Shown: positions 20,316 through 31,514 of the stretch, in pieces
How the letters are laid out: each line of letters opens with the position of its first letter
Position numbering within the stretch: the stretch's first letter is position 1
From: Erigeron canadensis
Lineage: Eukaryota > Streptophyta > Magnoliopsida > Asterales > Asteraceae
Direction: 5' to 3'
Assembly (NCBI RefSeq): GCF_010389155.1
Contig: NC_057767.1
Span: 19,851,723 to 19,915,722, forward strand
DNA length: 64,000 bases
The notes under the pieces: generated by a model
What the model was told of the DNA's origin: nothing
What the model saw: the letters and a program-made list of their open reading frames with translations, nothing else
The model's database searches: none
Position numbers and translations under genes: made by a program

Positions 20316-23300
20316 GGCGATCGAAAGAAGCATATCTGGTATTTGGACAGCGCAGCTGGACGGACTATAACAGGATGTAAGCCCTGCTGGAAGAGTTCAC
20401 TGTCCAAGATGGACCGACAGTGACTTTTGGTAATGATGGTAGTGGAAAAACTGAAGGATATGGTGTGCTTAACAATGGACAAGTCAAATTCACTAAAGTT
20501 GCATTTGTAAATGGTTTAAAATATAACCTGATCAGTGTAAGTCAACTGTGTGATGATGGCTTCAGAGTCTTGTTCGATGTTGCACAAGGCACCATTTTTA
20601 ACAAGGATTGGCAAGTGGTAATGATTGCTCCAAGAAAAGGAAATGTGTACATAATGGACATGGAACCAGATCCAAAAGAGCATTGTTTCTATGCAAAATT
20701 TGATGAGGACACCAACTGGCTGTGGCATAAAAGGTTATCCCACCTAAATTTCAAAAACATCAACAAATTATCTAGAAAGCAACTGGTGGATGGGATACCT
20801 TTAATTTCCTTTAAAAAGGAGAGGCCATGTCCAGGGTGTGATATGGGCAAAAAGAAAAGAGCTAGTTTCAAAACTAGGCAAAACTTTAGCATCACTGAAC
20901 CTCTTCACTTGCTACATATGGATCTCTTTGGTCCAGTGAATGTTCAAACTAAAGCTGGGAAGAGATACACTTTAGTTGTGGTTGATGAATACACCAGATA
21001 CTGTTGGGTGGTGTTCATCAGATCAAAAAGTGATGCACCTGGTGAGATCATCTCTCTCATCAAAAGAATTAAGCTCAAGCATACCAAGAAAGTGTGTCAG
21101 CTGCGAAGTGATAATGGTACAGAATTTTTAAATAAAGAATTGGAGTCATTTTGCAATGACACTGACATTTCTCAAAACTTCTCTTTAGGTCGTTCTCCAG
21201 AGCAAAATGGTGTGGTTGAAAGAAAGAATCGCACATTGATTGAAGCTGGAAGAAGTATGTTATCTGAATCAGGTCTTCCAACCAGTTTTTGGGCTGAAGC
21301 TATGGCAACTGCATGTCACACCCAGAATCGGTCAATTTATCTCAAAAGACATAGGAAGACTGCCTATGAAGTCCTAAGGAATCGTAAACCAAATATTGGT
21401 TATTTCCATGTATTTGGTTGTCCAGTTTATATTCTTAACGATTCCAGTCAGTTGGGAAAGTTCGATGCTAAGGCTGATGAGGGTGTTTTCGTGGGGTATT
21501 CAGATATTAGAAAAGCCTACAGAGTTTATAATTATAGACTCCAAAAGGTTCATGAGACAATTCATGTCACATTTGATGAATCAAATGAAGCAATCAACAA
21601 ACGACCAAACCTTGATTTATCTCCAGTTGTTCTAGATGATTTTGGTGTATCTGATCAAGTTCATCAGTCAGTTTCTACACCAAAATTCGTTTCCAGTCAT
21701 CAAGACTTGGAACAAGTTGCACAAAAGAGAAACACCAGTGACACTTCATTTTATCCCTCCATCAGTTTTAATCTACCACAAAAACTGGTGATTGGATCTG
21801 ATGTTCGTGCCACTCCAATATCAGTTGCAGTTCAGACTCAAAGTTCTCCAGTTGATGTGCCTTCAACTGAAGAATTTCATGATGCAAATCGTGACCTCAT
21901 TGATTCTGATGATGATATTGAAGAAGTCTGTACTGATCCTCGTCCAGTCTCAACAACTATGGAGGATCCTCAGGTTACTTGCACTGATATTGTTATACAC
22001 CAACCTAGTTAATACACTAAATGGACACAAGCACATCCAATTGAGCAGATAATTGGAGATCTAGGCAGTGGGGTTCAGACTAGAAGAGCCACAAGTGAAC
22101 AATGCTTGAACGTCACCTTCTTATCTCTAATTGAACCAAAGAAGATTGACGAGGCTTTGGAAGACCCAAACTAGGTAGAAGCAATGCAAAAAGAGCTTAT
22201 CCAGTTTGAAAGGAACAATGTATGGGAACTTGTTCCTTGTCCACAAACTAGGTAGAAGGTGTTGATTTTGATGAGACTTTTGCTCTAGTTGCTACACTTG
22301 AAGCCATACGAATTTTCTTAGCTTATGCAGCTCATCTGCAATTCAAAGTCTACCAGATGGATGTCAAAAGTGCATTCCTTAATGGAACATTGGAAGAAGA
22401 AGTGTATGTTAAACAGACTCCAGGCTTCATTGATGAGAAGCATCCTCATTAGGTATATAGACTGAACAAAGCATTGTATGGTCTTAGACAAGCTCCCAGA
22501 GCCTGGTATGACACTTTAACCAAACATCTTCTTAAACATGGTTTTCTGAGAGGTGCAATTGATAATACCTTGTTCATCTTGAAGGAAAAAGGTAATATCT
22601 TGCTGGTACAAATTTATGTTGATGACATTATATTTGGGTCAACTGATAGTGCAATGTGTGAAAAGTTTTCTAAAATCATGTCTACTGAATATGAAATTAA
22701 ACAGACCTTGGATGGTATCTTTATCAACCAAGAAAAATACGTCAGAGATTTGTTAAGAAAATACAAATTTGTTACAATCCCATCTAAAACCACACCTATT
22801 GCAGCTCCTTTAAATTTGGATTCTGACCCAAATGGAAAACCAGTGAATCAAAAAGAATATCGAGGAATGGTTGGTTCACTAATGTACTTAACTGCAAATC
22901 GACCAGATATAATGTTTGCAACATGTCTATGTGCCAGATTTCAGGCTAACCCAAAAGAATCACATATGCATGCTGTTAAGCGCATTTTCAGGTACCTGAA
23001 AGGGTGCCCTAGCCTTGGTCTTTGGTATCCCAAAGGCTCAAGGTTAGATCTAATCGGTTATTCAGATTCAGATCATGCAGGTTGTAAGATTGATAGAAAG
23101 TCAACAACTAGAGGATGTCACTTCCTTGGGGGAAAACTGGTGAGTTGGACCAGTAAGAAGCTTACTTCAGTCTCAATGTCAACTGCTGAGGCAAAGTACA
23201 TTTTTGCGGCCAGTTGTTGTGCCCAGATTCTTTGGATCAAAAACCAGTTACTTGATTATGGTATGAAGTAGTCAAGAACCCCAACTTTTTGTGACAATTC

Positions 23301-23517
23301 CAATGCAATTGCGATATCTCACAATCCAGTGATGCACTCCAGAACAAAACACATTGACATCAGGTATCATTTCATTCGTGACCATGTTATGAAAGGAGAT
23401 ATTGAAATTCATTTCATTCCCACTAACAAACAGTTAGCTGATGTTTTTACAAAACCTCTTAATGAGAAAACCTTTAAACATCTCATCAGCGAATTGGGCA
23501 TGTTAAATCCTCATTAA
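20316..23517 (+). pseudogene. pol: Pol of S1: protease, integrase, reverse transcriptase, RNase H; broken
   Basis: Starts at GDRKK right after TGTGCAG. Protease: [13 protein letters not shown] (DSA where DSG is usual). Integrase: HHCC region HKRLSHLN...CPGCDMGKKKR, then the catalytic core [19 protein letters not shown] and [12 protein letters not shown]. Reverse transcriptase: [36 protein letters not shown]. RNase H: YSDSDHAGCKIDRKSTTRG and the C-terminal KHIDIRYHFIRDH...LADVFTKPL. Breaks: TAA at 22010, TAG near 22172 (Trp position), a ~120-bp deletion near 22250 removing the first reverse-transcriptase motif, TAG at 22450, a 45-bp in-frame deletion near 22695 removing the GELTYFLGLQ motif, and a TAG near 23270. 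The element cannot copy itself. Confidence 0.9.
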
Positions 23518-23627
23518 ACTGGTAAGGCCCTCCAGTTGAGGATGGTTCAAGTGATCCTTGATTGGTTGGAAATTGAACGCCTTGATGTACTCAAGAACCT
23601 GTCCTTGATCAAATGGATCTCATGTTT

Positions 23628-23640
23628 AGGGGGAAAAAGA
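23628..23640 (+). other. Internal polypurine tract of S1
   Basis: AGGGGGAAAAAGA, about 110 bp after the pol stop and 570 bp before ORF3. It resembles the final tract (ATAGGGGGAATT). S2 has internal tracts at the same place. Confidence 0.5.
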
Positions 23641-23794
23641 CTCAAAACATTTTCTTTTAAATTGCTTTTGCAACTGGAGAGTTCTCCAGATTGAAACTGG
23701 TACTGGATTGTTTTCCCAGTATAAATGTTTTGTCTCGTCTTCAAACTGGAGGTTAACCAGATTTTCATAACGGTAAGAATACTTGGTCAATTGT

Positions 23795-24209
23795 GTGACA
23801 CGTGATAATACTTGAGTGTTTTAACCCACTCACAACTGTCACTTGACGTGTCATTACCATGTTGTAAAAGGATGTACTTTTATTGGGATTGTGAAAAGTT
23901 AGTGGGCGAGTGGGTATATAAGCCGTCGTAGCATTTAATGCTAACACTAGGAATTGAATGTTTTGGCTCAAAATTTAAACTTATCTTTAACAAAATATCT
24001 AAAAGTTTTGATTTTTGATAATAAAATATTCTTTTTATTCTTTGGGATTGTGAATCCAGCTTATAAATACCCTGTATTTATTTTCACTTATTCATTTTTG
24101 TTTCACATTCTTTCATTCAATTCCAATTATCAACAATTACTTCTTTCTCTCTGCTTATTATCAAAACCCTAATCATCAAAATTTCAATCGTTTCTTTATT
24201 TACAATCAA
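23795..24209 (+). promoter_or_regulatory. Candidate internal promoter and leader of ORF3 in S1
   Basis: A G-box CACGTG (23799-23804), TGACGTGTCA (23844-23853), TATATAAG (23915-23922), the palindrome TAGCATTTAATGCTA (23930-23944 region), a second TATA box TATAAATA (24062-24069), a CT-rich leader, AAACCCTAA (24164-24172), then the ORF3 ATG at 24210. This is the layout of a plant RNA polymerase II promoter with a telo-box leader. S2 keeps TGACGTGTCA, GCATTTAATGC, a TATA box, the CT-rich leader and AAACCCTAA in the same order, although the DNA between is diverged. That supports selection for ORF3 expression from its own start. Confidence 0.6.
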
Positions 24210-27200
24210 ATGGCTCCCAAAACTTCTCGCAGCAGAGACATTAATTTGCTTAATGTTCCATACAATCCATCTTCTCAATTAAATCGTGCACATGGTGCCC
24301 CTGAGGCAAAATTGATTAAATTGAACCCTAATAATCCCATGGCTAGTTTGAAAGGGGTTCTAACATCCGATTCTCTCATCGGTAGAATCCAACATTTTCT
24401 TCTAGATTCTCCCATAGGTGCTACCTTCTCTCTCAATCAACACAAGTTGTACCATGACTACTTGTGTGAATTCTGGTACACTGCACAACTTGTTGATGAC
24501 TGTTCATCCATTTCCTTTTCTCTCAAGGATGGAACAGTTGTGTGTACCATCACAGCGGATACTGTGAGAGATGCTCTGCATCTCAACTACTGGAAGGAAG
24601 GTGAGACTCCAGTAGTCATTTCCCAAAACATCAACTATCGCCAGGTACTCCTTGACATGGGTAATAAGGAATGTTTGGAGAATGGGGTGCTAAAGACCAA
24701 AGGTGCCATGACGTTGAAGGGACTCACACCCTCGTGGAGATACTTCTTCATTCATCTGGTGGAATGTATGGGAGGCAGTTCTGGTGGACTTGACCAGATT
24801 AACTCTACCCAAGTAGAGATGGCTTACTGCTTGTGGAATGGTCTTAGAGTGGATTTTGCTGAAATTATTTTCAGAAGTTTTGTGTAGAAGTTGAAGGGCA
24901 ACAGGGGATTATGCATACCCTTCTCCAGATTCTTGTCTCTTTGTTTTCTTCAGATCCTGGGCAGTGATGCTTATCACAATACTAAGTCACTTTACACTGT
25001 CCTAGAGATGCTTCGAAACCTGGACTCTCTTTGCTCTTCACCTGGAGAGGTCCAGATGCCACGTAGAATGCAGCTGGCATTCTCAAAAACTGATGCACCA
25101 GTCCAAGGTGAGTCAGAAAGACTACTGGGTGGGCCTCAAAATAATGAGGGACCCACCAGTTCGTCTGCTGGTAATGTGACGATTGCCAAACCTAGGCAGC
25201 AGTCTTTCTCCACCAGCTCCAGCATGTCAGTTCCACCAACATCTCACCCTGGAGACCTCCCAACAGGTGTCCAGGTAGTTCCAAAGGCAAAACGTTCATC
25301 AAAAAGACGCCTTAGGAGAATGTCATATCGTGCCACTGATGATAGTACCATTGCCAACCCTCCAGTCTCTTCCCAACAAGATGTTGGAGACAGTCAAAGG
25401 GGTGAACGTCAGGCAACCACTTTCGAACATGCTGTAGAAGGAAGTGGTGAAGATGTTAGTGGGTCAGCCCACCCCAACTTAGAGTCGGTGTCAGCACTTA
25501 ACTTGCAGAGCCATATTTCTGACACATTTACAGCACGAACTGACGAAGTTTCTAGTCAGTCACAGCCAGAGATCGAGGTTCCAGACTCTTCGGCCCATGA
25601 TACTACAGCTGAGGATCGAGCAGTTGTGGTTGAGGCACCAGTGACCTCTTTCCAGGGAGAAGATGCTTCGGCAATGGATCGCCTAACTGGTGAAACCATC
25701 TACGCAACTGGAACTGGTCACCAGGAGTCTGAACAGCCTGTTCAGCCACCCTTATCATTCATGGATCTAGGCATGAGTGTGGGTGAGTTTCAGTTTGAAT
25801 CCCCGGATTCGGATGAGACACATTCTGACCAGGAAATGGCTGATGCATCTGCACTTGATCAGCTTCCTTCCTTTTTCTGGTCCACCCCTAGATCTCCCAG
25901 TTTCAATTTCACCTTCTGACTTCTCCTCACTACAAGAAATTCCTTAATTCGCCTCACGACAACTCCTCTCTTCCATGAATGTGCCTAGAAATAGACACAT
26001 TCTAACCCCACCGTCGCCGGCGTACATACCTGAGCATTCTCAGCCTGTACGTCAACTTGAATCTCTTCCCATCATTTCTACAACCCCTCCTCTTCTATCA
26101 ACTGATGCTACTGCAATTGGAGAACCAAACATTGTCATACCTCGTCCAGTTGCACCTGTAGCTTTTAGAGCTGGTCCAGTGACACCTTCTCCTCCGTCAC
26201 TGGAAAGCCAATTTGTGTCTTTCCAAGCCGATCTATCAACCTTCTCACGAGGGTTGAGGAGATTCAAAAGACACTAGATAAAAACACCAAGTCCCTCTCC
26301 AGGTATCAAAAGGATCATATGCAGAATGTCAAAGTGGTTGACCTGGGGATCAATAAGTTCTCAGCCAATGAGGACTTGGTGTTTGGCAAGCTCAATGAGT
26401 TAGTGGAATCCTCCAACCAACTAGCAACATCATTAAGGGAGGCATTCGCACTGACTCAATCTGGAGTCACATCTTCGATAACCAACCTGCTGAACAATAC
26501 TGCCAGATCATCAGAGGTTGATATCAAGAACTTGGAAAGGCAGCTGCAAGAACTATGTAACAAACCTGGCCTAGATGTGACTGAGCTTGGAAGTCAGTTG
26601 GCCTCTTCAGTGGGTCTCAAGATTGAAGAAACTTTGGCTGCCAGTGAGAGAAGTTTAATGGAAAAGGTGATATCTGAGATCACCAAGATTGCAGAGCCCT
26701 AGGTTGATCTCACGCCCATAACATCTGAGATTGATCGGTTGAGGTGCGGTCTTGATACACTGGCCAGCAAAGTGTCTGATCACTCAACAGCAATATCTAA
26801 TCTGACCACTGAAGTTGGTATAGACAAAGAGGTTGTGAAGGAAGTGGTTAAGGAAGTACCTGCAACTGGGCTCTCTCCAGATGATCTCTCCATACTTAAA
26901 CAAATTTTAAAGAGTCAAGAACAAACAAGTGGAAATGTAATGACTCAGTCACAAGAGATCAATTATCTTTGGAGGACAATTCGAATGATCTGTGGAGTTT
27001 TCAAGGAGTGTAAGAACATGGGATCATGGCAGCCTCTAGATCGCTTACCCTCCAATCCTTCAGATTTTGATGCAATTCGAAAAGGACTAGAAGCTGCCAA
27101 GGGGGAAAGATCTATAAACATCCCCAGCACTCACTTTGAAACTCCAAGTTCAAGTGTTGGAAAAGAGTTGGTTGTCGCTGCAAGTACTGATGCTGGTATG

Positions 27201-28232
27201 CAAGTTATTGAAGAATTCGAGGATGTTGGTGATAAGGGGAAGAAGGATAAGGGCAAGGCACTTGCAATTGACGAATCTGCCCAGCCGGCCACTGATATAC
27301 CCTTACTAGAAACTAGAAATCCTGATCAGCTTCCTCCAGTGACAGAATCTGACAGCAAGAGATTGGCAAGGATTAGAAATGCAATTAATGAAAGGAAGAA
27401 AGAAAAGAAGGCCAACTTGCTTGTCTCAAGGGTTCAACTGTAAGGATTAGGCATACTTGATGTTAATGATGCCAATCTGTTGGGCATCTCACTAGAGCAG
27501 TATAGGAAGGTCAAGAGTGACCCAAGGATAGTGGGACTTGTGAATGATATGATTGAAGTCCATCTGGACAAAGACTATCCTGATGATGAAGCTGAGCATG
27601 ATGCCAGAAACCTAAATATATCAATGGAGAAGGCAAAGGAAGCAAGAACTGAGGGGATTCTCCAAAGAACTGAACAAATATCGAAGAAGGTCAAACAAGT
27701 ATTGAAACCACCCAAGTCTAAGAGCAAGTCAAAGCCCAAACCTTTGTCAAGGGATGCTAATTTGAGAACTTGGGTGGAACCCAATGAGCCATCTACTGAA
27801 GATATTCGAGCTGCTATACAAAAACTGAGCACTGCCCAGATCAAACTGGTCAATGAGTCTGACGCACGTGCATACTTAAATGAAGTTCTCCAGCAAAGAA
27901 ATCATCCAGGAAAAATCAATGAAATCAAAGTTACAATCAAACCTGGAGGAAGGCAATTTGTGGTAACTATTCAATACTTTAAGGGACCACAGCTCACAAC
28001 GGAGAATCCAGATGTTCATCAATATGGACATTCTGAATAGGTTGAAATGTTGAATCTGCTAGAGGCAAGGCAGCACAAGAATAAGATTGAGAAGGGATGG
28101 GTTTATGTACTCCAAAGTCTGATCAAGTTCAAAGAAGATGTTGAGAAAAGATTGAACTTTGATACTGAAGATAGACAACCCATCTCTTCAGTTGCAAAGA
28201 GAAGAAGAACTGGTAAAGGGCCATCAGCTTGA
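24210..28232 (+). pseudogene. Envelope-like ORF3 of S1, broken but complete in length
   Basis: About 1,340 codons. ATG at 24210 (MAPKTSRSRD). Residues 1-260: globular domain with LYHDYLCEFWYTAQLVDD, TADTVRDALHLNY, SWRYFFIHLVECMGGSSGGLDQ and CLWNGLRVDFAEI, homologous to S2 ORF3 and distantly to A-ORF1 and fragment B. A long S/T/P/Q-rich disordered region follows (to ~26280), then coiled-coil segments (26319-27000, LNELVESSNQLATSLREAF), then a lysine-rich C-terminal domain with LGISLEQYRKVKSDPRI and a nuclear-signal-like end KRRRTGKGPSA. Breaks: TAG at 24885, two compensating frameshifts between 25919 and 26319, and stops at 26700, 27441 and 28038. I see no signal peptide or clear transmembrane helix, so 'envelope' is by position only; the C-terminus suggests nuclear or nucleic-acid contact. 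Confidence 0.75.
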
Positions 28233-28491
28233 GATATTCTTCAGTTATCTGTTTTGTAATTTTATCTATTGTGTTGTAACTTTTGTAATTTTATCATGTA
28301 TATACAAGTTGCCAGATTGTAACCACAAGATAGATAACAGATTAAATCTAACAAACAAAACAAACAATCAAGGCATTTAATGATCTATAAAAATGACTTG
28401 GAAACTAGATTAGATTTAGTCACTCAATTCTTTCAAGTTCACACTTGTATAGTTACGAAAACTTGAACAGACTTGGCAATATTTCAGGACA

Positions 28492-28504
28492 AATAGGGGG
28501 AATT
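28492..28504 (+). other. Polypurine tract of S1
   Basis: ATAGGGGGAATT directly before the TG of the 3' LTR (28505), the plus-strand primer. The preceding ~260 bp after ORF3 hold nothing else recognisable. Confidence 0.8.
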
Positions 28505-29461
28505 TGTTAGAACCAGTTTCGACCAAACTGGCCAGTCTCCAGTTGGATCTGGAGACCAGAAGATTTGTCCAGAAATATATTGAAGTCTAGTTGCAACGTA
28601 CAGTTTATGCAACTGAAGACTTCCTCCAGTTGAGATTTGATCAGAACTTAAGACATTCCAATTGAAGTCAAAGACAACAAATGGAAGATAGAGAATGACA
28701 ATGGCAGCGAAGCCCAGTTGGCATTCTACTCAGATCAAAACTGGAGAATATCAGTTTAAAGCCTTTACAATGCTTTACACTGTTTACGAGGAAGACCTTT
28801 TTGTTTTATGCAGCTTTACAGACAATATCATTTGTCTATGATTAAAGTACAAAAGTGCATAAAGCAGGTTAAATAAAGTAATGTCTTGACTTACCTTATC
28901 AAGCATTTCAAAGGAACTCACTTAGTTTCCTCAAATGCTGTCAACCATATTTATACGACAAAGTTGGATTCCCAATGTCAACTTTGTCTACAAATAGAGG
29001 TCTTTGCACAACAAGAAAACAACTTTGCAATATTCAGACTTTTGCAATATTCTTGGTGTACTTGTGCAATATTCTCTCAATCGTAAAAGGAAACACTTCA
29101 CAACTTTAAGTTTTTCGATTGTTGAAAGAGAATTTCCTATTATAGATCATTTGTATTTCATAGGTTATTAGGATATTTACATTTATGTATTATCTTGGTT
29201 CCACAACAACCTTGTATTTTATTTAGTACCAATAAATAAAATACATTTGAAAATTACAACTTGGTCTCACCTTTTTATTCTATATTTAATTACTTATTGC
29301 ATTGTCTTTCTATTTGTCACCTACTAAGTAATCTATTCAAGGACTTGGTATACAATCACTGCAACTGGTCATCTCCAGTTCACTGTTTATATTGCAAAGA
29401 ACTCTCACCATTGACATAGAGGTGTCCTCAGTTAGTACCATCTCTTGAGTTGGGACTTATA
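28505..29461 (+). repeat. 3' LTR of S1
   Basis: 957 bp, matching 16900-17858 throughout, with the same terminal hairpins and the same TA terminus. TTTTA follows at 29462-29466. Confidence 0.9.
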
Positions 29462-29466
29462 TTTTA

Positions 29467-31514
29467 CAACTAAAAATCGTTTATAGAAGTAGTGATTTTA
29501 GCCTCATTTCTTAAGCTATAAAGGTACTTCAAAATGGATTTTCATTCTTAACTCAAATATTACAGTAAGTTATCATATTTTGGGTGTTCAAGTCGTGATA
29601 GTGGTGGTGGTGTGATATGTGTAATTTTGTGCTTTCGGTTAGTGATCATTTGACCCAAAAATGTGATTTTTGAGCTAATTTTTGCCATGCATCAAGTGAC
29701 TTGAATTTTATAAATTTGATATAACATATTTCCAGTAGGTTTGTCATGATTTCATGTTCAAAAGATTATGGCGCATGTGTGTGCCCAAAATTCATTTTTG
29801 CATGCTTTCAGTTTGCGATTTCAAGCTTATTTTGCCTTGTTTTGATTCAAACTTGTATACTTGATATTTTTATAAATTTTTCCAGAACATATTCATCTAA
29901 GATTAACATATTTTTCAGTTAAGACAAGTCTCTAACCATCTCATAATCCAACCTTCTTAAATCTAACATGTATGCACTTAAATCAATACTTTTTAACATA
30001 AATCTTTATCCATCTCAAATCCATCAACATGAAAACATATTTTTATGAAGTATTCCAGAAAATCCAGAAAGTGTGAACATAAAGATTGTATAAAACATGT
30101 TCTTCTCTACATGCAAAAAGATTTCCTTACAACTATCAACACAACCAACACTTTTCATGCTAACTTTTATAGATCTAACAACACAACATAAAATCCATAT
30201 TTTTATAAAATTTTCCAGAAAATATAACTTTGATTCACATATAAATATGACCATATTTCACAAGAAAATCATTTCAAAGGCTATATAATATATATCTACA
30301 CTTTTGGGTCTTTAAACTAGTTGAATCCTTGGGTCTTTCTTTATGGATTCAACATGCATGAGCATGGAATGAAAGATCCTATCAACTTTGCCCTCTTCAA
30401 GTGTGTTTTTATAAGAAAACATAAAGAAAACACAATCTTTTGATAAAACCTTTTTAATATGAACAAGAATAAGATTAAACTAGTAAAGAGATGAAGATTA
30501 TACCCTTGATGCTCACGTTTTTGTTGGTGAAAAATGGCAGGAAATTCGTGACCAAAGAAGCTCCAAATAACCCTTGTTTCAATCTTAAACCAACCCTTAA
30601 TATGTAGCTTAATCAAACCCTTACTTAATTTAATCTAACCCTTATTATTTATATAAATTAAGATTGATTTTTGCTTGCCTTTTGTTGTCTATTTGCAGCC
30701 AAAAATAAGAAGAAGAGAAAAGAGGGGAAATGAGTTTTTCAGAGAGAGAATGAGTTATGTGTGTGTGAAAAATGAAGAGTGTGTATTGGGAGTGTAAGGA
30801 AATTGAGTGTTATGTGTGTATGGGGAGTATAAGGAGTCTCATGAGTTGATTGGGGGATGAATATGGGGAAAGGGGGGGGGGCGGCCTTGGGAGGGTAGAA
30901 AAGAGGGGATTTGTTTGTTTAAATTTTAAAATGGTTAATGGTTATTGGTATATATTATGTATATGTATAGGTTAAGTGTATACATGCATGCATTCAAAAG
31001 GTTTTCTAGTTTAGAAGCAAGGAAAAAGTTGTGGACATACAACTATATGTGTGTCGTGTATATATAGGTGTATATATATATATTTTTGTGTTTTTATTTT
31101 GTTACATGGCTCATTGGTTACAATCTTGTATTTATATTAGGCTTATATATATACACTTGTTATTATTCAAGCATTTTTATGTACACAAGGACTTATAGAT
31201 ATTTTAAGATGCTCATACTATTTCCATGACCAAATATTAGTTAGTTGGCTTGATGGTTAAATTGTTGGGCATTTACAAGTATTTTTAATCGCTAGCTCAA
31301 CTTGTGAGACTTATATTATTATTTATAAGTTGGTTAAATATTTATTAAAGTTTTTGTTCAATGGCATTTTATTGAATAGAACTTATCACTAATAATAGCT
31401 TTAGATTGCTAATTTAGGGGCATTATCTACTAGCTTCAAGTATACTATGGCTTGCGGGAACATAGACAACCTAACTAGCACGTATATATATTATTTAAAA
31501 GTAGGGTTGTTACA
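29467..31514 (-). mobile_element. 5' LTR of element G, outer part
   Basis: Continuation of the gypsy LTR after S1. It matches the solo LTR at 11990-14149, for example TTGAATCCTTGGGTCTTTC and CATGCATGAGCATG near 30320-30366. It ends GGGTTGTTACA at 31514, after which Sirevirus Gag sequence starts abruptly. It contains a G-rich run (30852-30896) with a block of ten Gs. No genes. Confidence 0.75.

Larger units (their letters stand above)
16900..29461 (+). mobile_element. Element S1: full-length Sirevirus (Ty1/copia) with envelope-like ORF3
   Basis: 12.56 kb, flanked by direct TTTTA (16895-16899 and 29462-29466), inserted in the gypsy LTR. Order: LTR, PBS, gag, pol (protease, integrase, reverse transcriptase, RNase H), spacer with internal PPT and promoter-like block, ORF3, PPT, LTR. 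Integrase before reverse transcriptase defines Ty1/copia; the extra ORF after pol and the large Gag define the Sirevirus type. The two LTRs differ at roughly 25 positions of ~957 plus a 2-bp indel (counted by eye), so it is moderately old. No coding region is intact. Confidence 0.9.
7386..31514 (-). mobile_element. Element G: Ty3/gypsy LTR retrotransposon, truncated and nested
   Basis: Reading right to left: 5' LTR (31514 to 15121, split by S1), PBS (15114-15101), pre-Gag ORF (14594 onward, split by a solo LTR at 9885-14149), Gag with zinc knuckles (8977-7816), aspartic protease (7815-7393), then the break against element A. Reverse transcriptase, RNase H, integrase and 3' LTR are missing here. 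The order Gag-protease with a FDSGAERSFIS active site fits a Ty3/gypsy element. The lineage cannot be fixed without reverse transcriptase or integrase. Confidence 0.7.
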
